Shown: positions 1-9,251, numbered from the stretch's first letter. The stretch: DNA of 64,000 bases from Hymenobacter sp. GOD-10R (GCF_035609205.1 NZ_CP141184.1:1178001-1242000); one strand, 5' to 3'. Notes: generated by a model from the letters alone, not told the origin. Made by a program: numbers and translations.

Positions 1-80
1 TGGCCCGTGAAGAGGGTTTTGGGGGTTAGTGCCTCCACCTGATTTTCGTACTTTGTGACGTTCAAACCTAATAGTATCCT

Positions 81-467
81 ATGAAAAGTACCCTAGTCCG
101 GCAGGATTCGGACAGATTGGCAGATGTAGTAGTGCGCGGTATGCAAGAAAAAAAGGCTGCCGATATCGTGGTACTCAATCTTAAAGAACTTAAGAATGCT
201 GTAGCAGACTATTTTGTTATCTGTTCGGCATCTTCCGATACCCAACTCGACGCTATTGCCCGTTCAGTAGAAGAAGAGGTGGAGAAGCTTACCGGCCAGC
301 ATCCTTGGCAAACTGAGGGCCGCACCAATCGCGAGTGGGTGCTGCTTGATTATGTAGACGTCGTGGTGCATGTTTTTCTCCGCGACCGGCGCCAGTTCTA
401 TGCTCTGGAAGAGCTGTGGGGTGATGCCGAAATTTCCTACATCGAAGAAGAAGCCGAAGCACGTTAA
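81..467 (+). CDS. rsfS: Ribosomal silencing factor RsfS
   Basis: 128 residues, the normal length for the RsfS/Iojap (DUF143) family, which binds ribosomal protein uL14 and blocks 30S-50S joining when nutrients run out. The domain fills nearly the whole protein: the family-typical DYFVICSASSDTQ stretch lies near residues 43-56, and the EGR..REWVLLDYVDVVVHVF stretch and the LEELWGDA end follow. The ATG at 81 has no plausible upstream alternative in frame. ftsH follows 73 bases after the stop on the same strand with no terminator between them, so co-transcription is likely. The family call is firm from the conserved strings; the cellular role is taken from the family. Confidence 0.95.
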   Translation: MKSTLVRQDSDRLADVVVRGMQEKKAADIVVLNLKELKNAVADYFVICSASSDTQLDAIARSVEEEVEKLTGQHPWQTEGRTNREWVLLDYVDVVVHVFLRDRRQFYALEELWGDAEISYIEEEAEAR

Positions 468-540
468 ACTCGCGTAGCGGCTCCGAACAAATCCTTCAAG
501 CGGAGTGTTCCGCTTATGTTTTGCTCTGAAATCCCAATTC

Positions 541-2652
541 ATGCCTGATACAACCCCCAAAAAGAAAAAACCCATGCTACCCGCGCCCACGCCGCGGCCG
601 AGTATGCAGATGTGGGTGCTGGCTGGGTTAGTGGTGTTCATCTTCGGGATGTTCTACTTCAACCGCAGTACCTCGACCATCGAGACCACGCAGCAACGCT
701 TCGAGCAGATGCTGCTAGCTGGCGATGTGCGCGACGTGACCTTGGTTAACGACCGGATGGTAGAAGTAACGCTCAAGCCTGAAGCCGTTAAGAATGCCAA
801 ATACAATCCTGAGCTAGCCCGTCGTGGCCCGCTTGCTATGGAGCAAGGGCCGCAGTACAGCTTCCGTGTCGTAGACGGTAAGACCTTTAAAGAAGACCTT
901 GATAAAGTGCAGGCTGACCTGCCGCGTGAGCAGCGTGTGGGCCTCGACGTAAAAGACCGCCAAGGTTACGGCGACCTGATTACGAGCTGGGGTTTTATTC
1001 TGTTGCTCTTCGTGGGCTTCTGGTTCCTGATGCGTCGCATGAGCGGCGCTGGTGGCCCTGGTGGTCAGATCTTCAACATTGGTAAGTCGCGTGCTGCCTT
1101 GTTTGAAGGTGGAGACAAAGTAAAGATTACGTTCAAGGACGTTGCTGGCCTGGAAGAAGCTAAGGAAGAAGTACAAGAGATTGTAGAGTTTCTGAAGCAT
1201 CCTTCCAAGTTCACCATCCTAGGTGGTAAGATTCCAAAAGGCGCATTGCTAGTAGGCCCTCCCGGTACGGGTAAGACCCTATTGGCGAAAGCTGTAGCTG
1301 GTGAGGCCGATGTTCCGTTCTTCTCGCTGTCGGGTTCCGACTTCGTAGAAATGTTCGTCGGTGTAGGTGCTGCCCGTGTTCGTGACTTGTTCAAGCAGGC
1401 CAAAGCAAAGGCGCCTTGTATCATCTTTATCGACGAGATTGACGCTATCGGTCGGAGCCGTTCGCGCGGCAACGTACCCGGTGGTAACGACGAGCGTGAG
1501 AACACGCTGAACTCGCTGCTGGTAGAGATGGACGGTTTCGGTACCGACTCGGGTGTTATCATCCTAGCTGCGACCAACCGCCCTGATACGCTCGACTCAG
1601 CGTTGCTGCGTCCCGGTCGTTTCGACCGTCAGATCAGCATCGACAAGCCAGATATCAACGGCCGCACGCAGATCTTCAATGTGCACTTGAAGCCGCTGAC
1701 CCTAGCTCCTGATGTGGAAGCTAAGAAGCTAGCTGCTCAAACTCCTGGTTTTGCGGGTGCTGAAATCGCTAACGTCTGCAACGAAGCAGCCCTGATTGCT
1801 GCCCGTCGCGATAAGAAGATGGTAACGATGCAGGACTTTACCGACGCCGTTGACCGTGTTATCGGTGGTTTGGAGAAGAAGAACAAAATCATTTCTCCCG
1901 GTGAGAAGAAAATCGTGGCTTACCACGAAGCAGGCCACGCTATTGCTGGCTGGTTCTTGGAGCACGCCGATCCGTTGGTGAAGGTGAGCATTGTGCCGCG
2001 TGGTGTAGCTGCCCTAGGTTATGCCCAGTATCTGCCCCGCGAGCAGTTCCTATACAACACGGAGCAACTCACCGACGAGATGTGCATGGCCCTAGGTGGT
2101 CGTGCTGCTGAAGAGTTGGTGTTCGGCAAGATTTCGACCGGTGCGTTGAGCGATTTGGAACGTATCACGAAGATGGCGTATAGCATCGTGACCATGTATG
2201 GCATGAACTCGAAGCTAGGTAACATCTCCTTCTACGACTCGAAAGGACAGAATGAGTACGGCTTCACCAAGCCTTATTCGGAAGCTACTTCGCAGATGAT
2301 TGACGAAGAAGTTCGCACCATCATCGAAAATGCTTACAACCGCACCAAGGATCTGCTAACTGAGCGTCGGCATGAGCTGGAAGTAGTTGCCAAAGAGCTG
2401 CTAGATAAGGAAGTGCTGCTACAGGATGACTTGGAGCGTTTGGTCGGCCGTCGTCCTTACGACAGCCAGACTACCTACCAAGCACACATGGCTGGCACTG
2501 ATCGTAGCGAGACCCTCAGCGAGCGGAAGCAGGAGCATGCATTGCCGCTCGGCGATGACTTACCTGACATGAATCTGCCAGGCATCGACGACAAGCCGAA
2601 CACCAGCGGCCATACGGATGTGCCTTCGGGCAGCGCCGTGACGCCGGTGTAA
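541..2652 (+). CDS. ftsH: ATP-dependent zinc metalloprotease FtsH
   Basis: Membrane-anchored AAA+ protease that extracts and degrades membrane and short-lived soluble proteins. From the ATG at 541 it is 703 residues. A first membrane helix lies near residues 26-40, a periplasmic FtsH-ext domain follows, and a second helix lies near 144-164. The AAA module has Walker A GPPGTGKT starting at G239, Walker B (IIFIDEID) and the SRH region ending in RPGRFDR. The zinc site HEAGH begins at H462. The reading frame is open from 505, but ATG 541 ([10 protein letters not shown]) gives the usual short charged cytoplasmic N-terminus and is preferred. The last ~45 residues are acidic and low-complexity, as is common in Bacteroidota FtsH. 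Four of its five Leu-Gly pairs are spelled CTA-GGT. Confidence 0.97.
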   Translation: MPDTTPKKKKPMLPAPTPRPSMQMWVLAGLVVFIFGMFYFNRSTSTIETTQQRFEQMLLAGDVRDVTLVNDRMVEVTLKPEAVKNAKYNPELARRGPLAMEQGPQYSFRVVDGKTFKEDLDKVQADLPREQRVGLDVKDRQGYGDLITSWGFILLLFVGFWFLMRRMSGAGGPGGQIFNIGKSRAALFEGGDKVKITFKDVAGLEEAKEEVQEIVEFLKHPSKFTILGGKIPKGALLVGPPGTGKTLLAKAVAGEADVPFFSLSGSDFVEMFVGVGAARVRDLFKQAKAKAPCIIFIDEIDAIGRSRSRGNVPGGNDERENTLNSLLVEMDGFGTDSGVIILAATNRPDTLDSALLRPGRFDRQISIDKPDINGRTQIFNVHLKPLTLAPDVEAKKLAAQTPGFAGAEIANVCNEAALIAARRDKKMVTMQDFTDAVDRVIGGLEKKNKIISPGEKKIVAYHEAGHAIAGWFLEHADPLVKVSIVPRGVAALGYAQYLPREQFLYNTEQLTDEMCMALGGRAAEELVFGKISTGALSDLERITKMAYSIVTMYGMNSKLGNISFYDSKGQNEYGFTKPYSEATSQMIDEEVRTIIENAYNRTKDLLTERRHELEVVAKELLDKEVLLQDDLERLVGRRPYDSQTTYQAHMAGTDRSETLSERKQEHALPLGDDLPDMNLPGIDDKPNTSGHTDVPSGSAVTPV

Positions 2653-2675
2653 ATAGAAGAGTAACTAAGTTGCGG

Positions 2676-2711
2676 AAGAGCTAGCCTTAACGGGCTAGCT
2701 CTTTTGTTTTG
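2676..2711 (+). terminator. Rho-independent terminator after ftsH
   Basis: Arms AAGAGCTAGCC and GGGCTAGCTCTT (one mismatch) around a 5-nt loop are followed by a T-rich tail. It sits 24 bases after the ftsH stop. Confidence 0.8.
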
Positions 2712-2736
2712 TAGCTGTTCGGTGGTTATTGCGTCC

Positions 2737-2744
2737 TATCTTTG
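2737..2744 (+). promoter_or_regulatory. Bacteroidota-type promoter (-7 box TATCTTTG)
   Basis: TATCTTTG matches the Bacteroidota sigma-ABfr -7 consensus TAnnTTTG. A TTTTG at 2707-2711 lies about 25 bases upstream and could serve as the -33 element, sharing the tail of the ftsH terminator. The LUD-domain gene starts 41 bases downstream. Confidence 0.65.
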
Positions 2745-2784
2745 ACGAATAATCTTCGCTAACCAAGCACTCGCTGCGCATTCA

Positions 2785-3438
2785 ATGGCTGAATCTTCCC
2801 GTGACCTTATTCTGCGCCGCATCCGCGAATCGCTGCAGAAACCGGCGCCCCAGCCCGCGGCGCCTGACTTCACGGCGCCCTTGTACCCGGCGCCCGCCGA
2901 CGACTTAGCCGTGATGTTTGCTCAAAGTTTTGTGCGAACGGGCGGCGTTTTCTATTACTGCGAGTCAGAAGACCATTTCTTCGACCAGCTTTTTGCTTAC
3001 AAAAAGGAAAAAGAGCTGGAAAACTTATTTGTGTGGGAGCCTGAGCTGAAAAAGCTGTTGCACAAAGCCGGACTCGTGTTTGTGGGCGACGAAAAGGATT
3101 TCATTAAAAAAGCGGATGCTAGCTTGACTACATGCGAAGCTCTAGTCGCTCGCACGGGCAGTGTGCTCGTGAGTGGCGCTTCTGCTAGCGGCCGACGTTT
3201 AAGCATTTACCCCGACCAGCATTTGGTGCTAGCCCGTACGTCGCAGATCGTGCCTGACATCGGCGATGGTTTGCAAGCTGTGAAGGAAAACCACAATGGT
3301 AAGCTGCCCTCTATGATTTCGCTCACCACAGGGCCGAGTCGTACGGCTGATATTGAAAAAACGTTGGTACTCGGTGCTCATGGCCCGCGTAGCATCGTGT
3401 TGTTTTTATTGGATGACGCGCCCGCCGCAACTACCTGA
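2785..3438 (+). CDS. LUD domain protein (LutC/YkgG family)
   Basis: 217 residues, matching the LutC/YkgG (DUF162/LUD) family. It begins with the typical helix MAESSRDLILRRIRESLQ, followed by a Pro/Ala-rich linker, and the LUD core runs to the end (SLTTCEALVARTGSVLVSG near residues 112-130; GPSRTADIEKTLVLGAHGP near 183-202). LutC works with LutA and LutB in L-lactate oxidation in Bacillus, but no lutA/lutB is next to it here, so a lactate role is not shown. In Bacteroidota this gene is often a stand-alone copy near ftsH. Its last 26 bases overlap the start of the next gene in another frame, implying translational coupling. Confidence 0.85.
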   Translation: MAESSRDLILRRIRESLQKPAPQPAAPDFTAPLYPAPADDLAVMFAQSFVRTGGVFYYCESEDHFFDQLFAYKKEKELENLFVWEPELKKLLHKAGLVFVGDEKDFIKKADASLTTCEALVARTGSVLVSGASASGRRLSIYPDQHLVLARTSQIVPDIGDGLQAVKENHNGKLPSMISLTTGPSRTADIEKTLVLGAHGPRSIVLFLLDDAPAATT

Positions 3439-4207
3439 CCTCGCGCTGCCGCCCGGCCGCCGCGTGTACTTCGCCTCCGACTTCCACCTCGGTACGCCCG
3501 ATGTGGCTAGCTCTGCCGCTCGCGAGCGACGCATTGTGCGCTGGCTCGATCAGTGTGCAAAAGATGCTGCTGCCATTTACTTAGTTGGCGATATCTTCGA
3601 TTTCTGGTTTGAATACCGCCATGCTATACCGCGCGGCTTTATTCGGCTCCAAGGCAAGCTGGCGGAACTGACGGATAGCGGCATTCCCGTAACGTTCTTC
3701 ACTGGTAACCACGACATGTGGATGTTCGACTACTTTACCGAGGAGCTGAACATTCCCATCTTGCGCCACCCAGTTAGCCAGCGGATTGGGAATCACATCT
3801 TCCACATCGGCCACGGCGATGGGCTAGGTCCGAAGGATTACACGTATAAATTCCTGAAACAGGTTTTTGCGAGTCCTGTGGCGCAGTGGCTATTTGCGCG
3901 GCTGCATCCCAACTTCGGTATCGGTATTGCCAACAACTGGAGCCGCCGCAGCCGTATTCAAAACACGGCCAAGGACGAGAAGTACTTCGGCGACGATGAG
4001 TGGCTGCTGGTGTATTGCCGGGAGCTGGAGCGCCTGCATCATCACGACTACTATGTGTTCGGGCACCGCCACTTGCCGCTCGACGTTGAGGTAACAGCCA
4101 ACAGCCGTTACGTCAACCTAGGTGAGTGGGTGAACTACCGCACGTATGCTAGCTACGATGGTGACCAGCTGGCTTTACTGCATTTCGAGAAGGATTTGAG
4201 TAGCTAA
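3413..4207 (+). CDS. UDP-2,3-diacylglucosamine diphosphatase-like phosphoesterase (LpxH-like)
   Basis: 264-residue calcineurin-like metallophosphoesterase. All five metal-binding blocks are visible in order: DFHLG, GDIFDFWFEY, GNHDMW, GHGDG and GHRH. The DFWFEY block and the order are typical of LpxH, which hydrolyses UDP-2,3-diacylglucosamine to lipid X in lipid A synthesis at the inner membrane face. The frame is open from 3353, but ATG 3413 gives a normal N-terminus and a 26-base overlap with the LUD gene; the longer version would add a stretch encoded inside that gene. Bacteroidota LpxH proteins are divergent, so a related substrate is possible. Confidence 0.85.
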   Translation: MTRPPQLPDLALPPGRRVYFASDFHLGTPDVASSAARERRIVRWLDQCAKDAAAIYLVGDIFDFWFEYRHAIPRGFIRLQGKLAELTDSGIPVTFFTGNHDMWMFDYFTEELNIPILRHPVSQRIGNHIFHIGHGDGLGPKDYTYKFLKQVFASPVAQWLFARLHPNFGIGIANNWSRRSRIQNTAKDEKYFGDDEWLLVYCRELERLHHHDYYVFGHRHLPLDVEVTANSRYVNLGEWVNYRTYASYDGDQLALLHFEKDLSS

Positions 4208-4253
4208 TACTTAGTGATGCGTAGTTCTTTGTAAACAGTTGATACTAAAAAGT

Positions 4254-5210
4254 ATGAGTAAGATGACGCTAGAAAAGATTAGTTGGCTGAAACAACTCGT
4301 CGTTATCTTATTACTCACTACCTACTACTCACTACCAACAGTCTACGCCCAAACCACGGTGCCATCAGCTGCCTCTGTAGCACCTGCTGCCAAGCCTGCG
4401 CCAGTTGCTCCTGCTTACAATACTGTAGCTAGCCCTAATCAGTCAGTGGTAGAGACCAATGGCTGGAAGCTGGTTCGTACGATCAAGCTGGCAAAGCCAG
4501 GCGCCGCTTCTCTGGATCGGCGCGGCAATTTTTACGTGGCCGATGAGCAGGACAACATCCACCAATACGGACCCGATGGACAGGCGCTAAATACCTATTC
4601 GCCGCCCCAGCCTGGCCATACTGCCCAGATTGAAGCGTGGAATAGCGCTAAGATTCTCGTCTTTTACGACGACCGCCAAGAGATTCTGCTACTCGACCGG
4701 TTCATGACGCCCATCACGAGCGTGCAGCTCCTTGACTTTGTGGACGGCAGCATTCGAGTGGCTACTCTCGCTCCAGACGACCGATTGTGGCTGTTCAATG
4801 AAAGTGACCTCACCTTGCGGCAGTTCGACCCGACGTTGCAGCGGCTGATGCTCAGTACCCCGCTCGACCTAATTATCGGCCGATCGAAACCTGATTTCCG
4901 CTTCTTGCGCCAATACCAGAACAACCTTTATCTGGTAGATCGAACGAGCGGCATCTTTGTGTTTGACAACCTAGGTAACTACCGGAAAAAGTTACCCTTC
5001 ACAGGGCTGAATTCTGTGGGCTTTCGTGGTGATGAACTATACTACCTCACGAATAGCCAAGTACAATTTTTCCAGCTCTATAACTTCACGGAGCGCACAA
5101 TGCCGTTGCCGACTACCACTAGTGCCGCCCAACAGGTTCTGCTAGGCGAACAATACGCCTATCTAGTAACGCCGGCGGGTGTGCTAGTTTATCAGATGAC
5201 TGGAGGCTAG
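4254..5210 (+). CDS. Secreted propeller-like protein of unknown function
   Basis: 318 residues from ATG 4254; a TTG 15 bases upstream is the only longer alternative. A hydrophobic signal segment (QLVVILLLTTYYSLPTVYA) is followed by an Ala/Pro/Val-rich linker. The rest is about 250 residues of repeated beta-strand pattern with NHL/propeller-like phrases (FYVADEQDNIHQYGPDGQ, LYLVDRTSGIFVFDNLGNY, YLVTPAGVLVYQ), so a beta-propeller in the periplasm is likely. No catalytic motif is seen. It stands between the LpxH-like gene and an alcohol dehydrogenase without a clear functional link. Confidence 0.7.
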   Translation: MSKMTLEKISWLKQLVVILLLTTYYSLPTVYAQTTVPSAASVAPAAKPAPVAPAYNTVASPNQSVVETNGWKLVRTIKLAKPGAASLDRRGNFYVADEQDNIHQYGPDGQALNTYSPPQPGHTAQIEAWNSAKILVFYDDRQEILLLDRFMTPITSVQLLDFVDGSIRVATLAPDDRLWLFNESDLTLRQFDPTLQRLMLSTPLDLIIGRSKPDFRFLRQYQNNLYLVDRTSGIFVFDNLGNYRKKLPFTGLNSVGFRGDELYYLTNSQVQFFQLYNFTERTMPLPTTTSAAQQVLLGEQYAYLVTPAGVLVYQMTGG

Positions 5211-5407
5211 GTATCGCCAGCTAGCTCAGCGGAGCACGTAGTACATGGAATAAAGAGAAGCTAGCCTCAGAACAAGATTATGGCTAAGCAGGCGAATAGG
5301 GCCTAACACTAGTAACCTGCCTAATTGTCGAGCCGTTACTAAAAAGCTAGGTATCAGGTCTCCTGAACCTGCTAGTCCTGTCTCTTCCAAAACCAAATCC
5401 TGTTCTT

Positions 5408-6568
5408 ATGAAAGCCCTCGTGTATCATGGGATGAAAGACGTGCGCGTCGATACCGTTGATGATCCTAAAATCGAAGAGTCGCGCGACGCTATTATTCGC
5501 GTAACCAGCACGGCCATCTGCGGCTCCGACCTGCACATCTACAACGGTAGCATTCCGCAACCTAGGCCAATGGTGCTCGGGCACGAGTTCATGGGTATTG
5601 TGGAAGAAGTAGGCAAAGGAGTTGGCAACCTCAAGCGCGGCGACCGGGTGGTGGTACCCTTCCCCATTGCGTGCGGTACGTGCTTTTTTTGTAATCACGA
5701 CTTGCCCGGCCACTGCGAAAATTCTAACCCAGACCACTACGGGCCTGAAGGCGGCTTGATGACCGAGAAAGGCGGCGCCCTCTTCGGCTATACCGACCTT
5801 TACGGCGGTTACAACGGCGGCCAAGCCGAGTACGTGCGTGTTCCTTATGCCGATTACGGTCCGCGCATTGTGCCTGATAGTCTTACTGACGAGCAGGTTT
5901 TATTCCTCACCGATATTTTCCCTACTGGCTACTCCGGCATCGATTGGGGCCAAGTGAAAGGCGGCGAAGTAGTAGCCATCTTCGGAGCTGGCCCGGTGGG
6001 TATTATGGCAGCCAAATCGGCGTGGCTACGTGGGGCCGCTCGCGTAGTCGTGATTGATCCGCTGCAATACCGGCTCGATAAAGCCAAAGCAACGGCAAAC
6101 TGTGAGACCATTCTGTGGGATAACGAGAAAGATACCACGGAGCAAATCCGTGCTATGAGCGGCGGCCGCGGTGCGGATGTCTGCGTGGAAGCCGTGGGCT
6201 TCGAGCCCATGCGCAACTTGTTCGACCGGGCAAAAGCAGTAGTGAACCTAGAGAAAGGGTCTCCCAAAGTGCTGGAAGCCTGCATGAGTGCTGTTCGTCG
6301 TGGGGGCACCGTATCGGTGCTAGGGGTCTATGCTACTCCCTTCGACAATTTCCCAATTGGTCAGTTCTTCGATAAAGGCATCACCATTCGCGGTGGTCAA
6401 GCCCCTGCCCAGAAGCACATTGATAAGCTGCTGGAATACATCGTGCAAGGGAAAGTGAAGCTGGATGATATCATTACGCATCGCCTGCCGCTTTCCGAAG
6501 CTGCGCACGGCTACGATATTTTCCGCAACAAAAAGGATAACTGCGTAAAAGTAGTGTTGAACCCCTAA
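5408..6568 (+). CDS. Zinc-dependent alcohol dehydrogenase (glutathione-independent formaldehyde dehydrogenase-like)
   Basis: 386-residue medium-chain dehydrogenase. The N-terminal GroES-like domain carries a catalytic zinc cysteine (TAICGSDLH) and the GHEF motif. The structural zinc site reads CGTCFFCNHDLPGHC (C-x2-C-x2-C-x7-C). The Rossmann domain has GAGPVGIMA for NAD(P) binding. The insertion between residues ~110 and 130 (NPDHYGPEGGL) and the total length resemble the FdhA/Tdh branch, so formaldehyde or another small alcohol/aldehyde is possible; substrate cannot be read from sequence. It appears monocistronic, with a terminator downstream at 6638. Confidence 0.88.
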   Translation: MKALVYHGMKDVRVDTVDDPKIEESRDAIIRVTSTAICGSDLHIYNGSIPQPRPMVLGHEFMGIVEEVGKGVGNLKRGDRVVVPFPIACGTCFFCNHDLPGHCENSNPDHYGPEGGLMTEKGGALFGYTDLYGGYNGGQAEYVRVPYADYGPRIVPDSLTDEQVLFLTDIFPTGYSGIDWGQVKGGEVVAIFGAGPVGIMAAKSAWLRGAARVVVIDPLQYRLDKAKATANCETILWDNEKDTTEQIRAMSGGRGADVCVEAVGFEPMRNLFDRAKAVVNLEKGSPKVLEACMSAVRRGGTVSVLGVYATPFDNFPIGQFFDKGITIRGGQAPAQKHIDKLLEYIVQGKVKLDDIITHRLPLSEAAHGYDIFRNKKDNCVKVVLNP

Positions 6569-6637
6569 ATAAGGTAAGTAGCTACTCATCAAGTGCTAAC
6601 TCTGTTGGTTAGTAGCTAGATACTAGGTCTATAATTG

Positions 6638-6671
6638 AAAAGCTCGTCATTTGACGAGCTTTTTTGTTTTA
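6638..6671 (+). terminator. Terminator after the alcohol dehydrogenase
   Basis: Perfect AAAAGCTCGTC / GACGAGCTTTT hairpin with a tiny loop, followed by T-rich sequence. The A-run on the left would let it work on either strand, but the genes on both sides read rightwards. Confidence 0.85.
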
Positions 6672-6784
6672 TTGTTTACGAATTCTGCGGGGAACATTCA
6701 GAACCTAGCTATCCTTTAGGTGCAGTTATTAACCGGTATTATCTAGCTAAAACCTTGTAACAGGCGCTGGCAACTTAGAACCGG

Positions 6785-6792
6785 TATCTTTG
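6785..6792 (+). promoter_or_regulatory. Bacteroidota-type promoter for ricT-gldH (TATCTTTG)
   Basis: TATCTTTG matches TAnnTTTG; a TTG at 6755-6757 sits 27 bases upstream as a weak -33. A transcription start near 6800 leaves about 50 bases of leader before the GTG at 6850 but almost none before the GTG at 6808, which helps choose the start of ricT. Confidence 0.6.
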
Positions 6793-6849
6793 TAGACAAC
6801 CGATTTCGTGCGGTACTTTTTCCGCCTTACCTATAGATCTTTTCAAGCC

Positions 6850-8427
6850 GTGGCTTGCACTTCTTGTTCCTCCGGGGGCGGCTGCTCTTCCTCAGCGAAG
6901 GGTTGCGGCTCCAAAGGTGGTTGCAGCTCTGGAGGCTGCACCCGTCTCAATGTATTCGACTGGCTTCAGGACGTAGACCTGCCCAGCGACTTTAAAGAAT
7001 TTGACCTCGTCGAGATTCGCTTCAAAGGCGGTCGTAAAGACTTCTTCCGCAATAATTCACGCTTACCCCTCGTCACTGGCGACGCTGTGGTCGTAGAGGC
7101 TGCCGGTAACGGCTGGCACCTAGGTCATGTGTCGTTGAAAGGGGAGTTGGTGCGCTTGCAGATGCGCAAGAAAAAGGTGCCCGTTGATTCCAAGGAAATT
7201 CGCTCGATTCTGCGCGTGGCTACCACCCAAGATGTGGAGCGCTGGGACGCCGTGCGTGACCTTGAAACAGGCACTATGTTCCGGGCCCGCTCAGTGGTAG
7301 AGGAGCTGAAGCTGAAAATGAAGCTCTCCGACGTGGAGTACCAGGCCGACCGTACCCGTGCCACCTTCTTCTACTCGGCGGAAGACCGCGTGGACTTCCG
7401 TGACCTGATCCGTCGCCTCGCCGATGAGTTTCGGGTGCGCGTGGAGATGCGCCAAATTTCTTTGCGCCACGAGGCTGGTCGCCTAGGTGGCATTGGCTCG
7501 TGCGGGCGGGAGCTGTGCTGCTCTACGTGGCTCACCGACTTCAAGAGCGTGAGCACGACGGCCGCGCGTTACCAAAACCTAAGCCTCAACCCTGCTAAGC
7601 TTTCGGGGCAGTGTGGCCGCCTGAAGTGCTGCCTGAACTACGAGCTCGACACTTACCTCGACGCGCTCAAGGACATTCCGCAGGTGCAACGCCCACTCCA
7701 AACCGAGAAAGGGGAGGCTTTCCTGCAAAAAACCGACATCTTCAAGAAGCGGATGTGGTTTGCTTTCCGGGGTGATAATAACTGGGTGATGATCCCCACG
7801 GAACGCGTGCGCGAGATTCAGGATTTGAACAAGCGCGGCGAAAAGCCCGAAAACCTCCTAGCTCCTGTGCAGGAAGAGGAGCGCGCGCCAGAGGTATCGG
7901 CTCACGTGGAGGGCAACCTCGACCGCCTCGATGATAAGATTAAGGCAAGCAAGCGTAGCAAGCGCAAGAAGAAAAAAGTTAGTGCTGAGCAGGGGCAACC
8001 TGTAGTTGCTGCGCCCGCACCAAAGCCCAACCAGCCGCAAAAAGAAAAGCCCCAAGCTCCTAAAGCTCCAACTTCAGTACCTAGTGCCGAGGCGGCATCC
8101 AGTGCGACCGGAGCAGCGGAGGCGCAATCTGAAGCACGCCGGCCGCGTGGTTCGGCTGCACGACCCCTCAACCGCCGAAACAACCGTAACCGGTCAGACA
8201 AAGACAACAAAGAAGGCAACAAGCCGGAAGGAGCCAATGGCGAAAATCGCCGGGCAGAGGCGCCACGCCCGCCGCGTGGCAACGAGCCGCGTTCACCACG
8301 GCCAGCACCTAACTCGGCCGCCGAGGGCAATGAGCGAAGTGGCCGCCCAACGCGGCGCGGACCTCGGCCGCCCCGCCCGGGCGGTGGTGATGCTCCGGCT
8401 GGCGCTCCTTCTTCTCCCGCTTCCTAA
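6850..8427 (+). CDS. ricT: PSP1/RicT family regulatory iron-sulfur subunit
   Basis: 525 residues from GTG 6850. The first ~30 residues carry eight cysteines in Ser/Gly-rich spacing (ACTSCSSGGGC...), followed by LNVFDWL. The PSP1 domain ends in GSCGRELCCSTWL and GQCGRLKCCLNYE, the conserved Cys blocks of RicT/YaaT. In Bacillus, RicT with RicA/RicF forms an Fe-S complex that steers RNase Y and RNA maturation. After residue ~310 the protein becomes a long Lys/Arg/Pro/Ala-rich disordered tail, plausibly nucleic-acid binding. The frame is open from a GTG at 6808, but the promoter position and the family N-terminus favour 6850. Its TAA overlaps the ATG at 8427. Confidence 0.85.
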   Translation: MACTSCSSGGGCSSSAKGCGSKGGCSSGGCTRLNVFDWLQDVDLPSDFKEFDLVEIRFKGGRKDFFRNNSRLPLVTGDAVVVEAAGNGWHLGHVSLKGELVRLQMRKKKVPVDSKEIRSILRVATTQDVERWDAVRDLETGTMFRARSVVEELKLKMKLSDVEYQADRTRATFFYSAEDRVDFRDLIRRLADEFRVRVEMRQISLRHEAGRLGGIGSCGRELCCSTWLTDFKSVSTTAARYQNLSLNPAKLSGQCGRLKCCLNYELDTYLDALKDIPQVQRPLQTEKGEAFLQKTDIFKKRMWFAFRGDNNWVMIPTERVREIQDLNKRGEKPENLLAPVQEEERAPEVSAHVEGNLDRLDDKIKASKRSKRKKKKVSAEQGQPVVAAPAPKPNQPQKEKPQAPKAPTSVPSAEAASSATGAAEAQSEARRPRGSAARPLNRRNNRNRSDKDNKEGNKPEGANGENRRAEAPRPPRGNEPRSPRPAPNSAAEGNERSGRPTRRGPRPPRPGGGDAPAGAPSSPAS

Positions 8428-8435
8428 TGTTGCCC

Positions 8436-8924
8436 ATGCGTAAACTGATTCACTTGTGGCTAGCTCTGGGCATGGTGCTCGGGCTAGCTGCCTGCGACCC
8501 TAACCGGGTATTTGAGAAAAATACTGACCTCGATAACAACCGATGGGTGGTGCAAGTAAAGCCCACGTTTGAGTTTGAGATACCCGACACCACGCAGCGT
8601 TACGACATCTACATCAACATCCGTAACACGCTGTCGTACGGCTACTACAATCTTTACGTGAAGCATACGCTCACGGGCCCTGACAACAAACGCATTTCGC
8701 AGCTGCTGCACCAGATGCTGCTGATGGATCCGCAAACTGGCGAACCACGCGGCAGTGGCACCGGCGACATTTTCGACCACCAGTTTCTGGCGTTACCTAA
8801 TCAGCATTTTCGCCACCCTGGCACCTACAAGATTGTGCTGGAACAATACATGCGCCAAGACCAGCTGCCCGATATTATGTCGGTGGGAATACGCGTAGCG
8901 AAAGCAGGCGAACCCAAGAAATAG
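8436..8924 (+). CDS. gldH: Gliding motility lipoprotein GldH
   Basis: 162 residues from ATG 8436; an in-frame ATG at 8427 overlaps the ricT stop (TAATG) and is also possible, so translation is coupled either way. A lipoprotein signal (MRKLIHLWLALGMVLG) ends in the lipobox LAAC, with Cys as the new N-terminus. The mature part has the GldH pattern: W near the start, a RYDIYINIRNTLSYGYYNLYV strand block and HPGTYKIVLEQYMRQDQLPDI near the end. GldH is an envelope lipoprotein needed for gliding and chitin use in Flavobacterium. T9SS cargo genes elsewhere in the window fit. Confidence 0.9.
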   Translation: MRKLIHLWLALGMVLGLAACDPNRVFEKNTDLDNNRWVVQVKPTFEFEIPDTTQRYDIYINIRNTLSYGYYNLYVKHTLTGPDNKRISQLLHQMLLMDPQTGEPRGSGTGDIFDHQFLALPNQHFRHPGTYKIVLEQYMRQDQLPDIMSVGIRVAKAGEPKK

Positions 8925-8985
8925 CGGCTTCCTATTAGCTAGGGCCTAATTGGAAAGCTAGCTTTTTATCAAGTACTGAAAAATA

Positions 8986-9020
8986 AAAACCTCCTTCAGA
9001 TAGCCTGGAGGAGGTTTTTT
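8986..9020. terminator. Bidirectional terminator between gldH and cold-shock gene
   Basis: AACCTCC ... GGAGGTT hairpin with A-run on the left and T-run on the right, between convergent genes. Confidence 0.8.
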
Positions 9021-9056
9021 GCTTTCTATTTGCCCAGTCACGGGCAGAAGATCCGA

Positions 9057-9251
9057 CTAGCTGATAAGACGTACTTTAACGGCATTCAGGCCTTTTTTGC
9101 CCTGCTGCACATCATATTCTACTTTGTCGTTGTCGCGAACGGGTTGCATCAGGTTCGAGGCATGCACGAAAACATCCTCACCACCGCCATCCGGCTTGAT
9201 AAAACCGAAACCCTTGGTCTCATTGAAAAATTTTACGGTACCGGTACTCAT
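9057..9251 (-). CDS. Cold-shock protein (CspA family)
   Basis: 64 residues, a single cold-shock domain. RNP1 (KGFGFI) and RNP2-like VFVHAS are intact, and the N-terminus MSTGTVKFFNE is typical. It binds single-stranded nucleic acid and melts RNA structure, in the cytoplasm. A second, different Csp gene lies 290 bases upstream on the same strand with its own terminator, so the two are probably separate units. The region upstream of this ATG is AT-rich, as expected for a cold-responsive leader, but no defined element is recognised. Confidence 0.95.
   Translation of the reverse strand: MSTGTVKFFNETKGFGFIKPDGGGEDVFVHASNLMQPVRDNDKVEYDVQQGKKGLNAVKVRLIS

Noticed and set aside
264..641. Open frame of 125 codons on the minus strand over rsfS and ftsH
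   Set aside because: It is antisense to two well-recognised genes and has no family similarity or usual start context.
7902..8330. Minus-strand frame of 142 codons over the ricT tail
   Set aside because: Shadow of a Lys/Arg/Pro/Ala-rich coding tail; composition is the mirror of the real gene.
8006..8443. Plus-strand frame of 145 codons over the ricT tail
   Set aside because: Alternative frame of the same low-complexity tail, without known motif; it is a consequence of the codon bias there.
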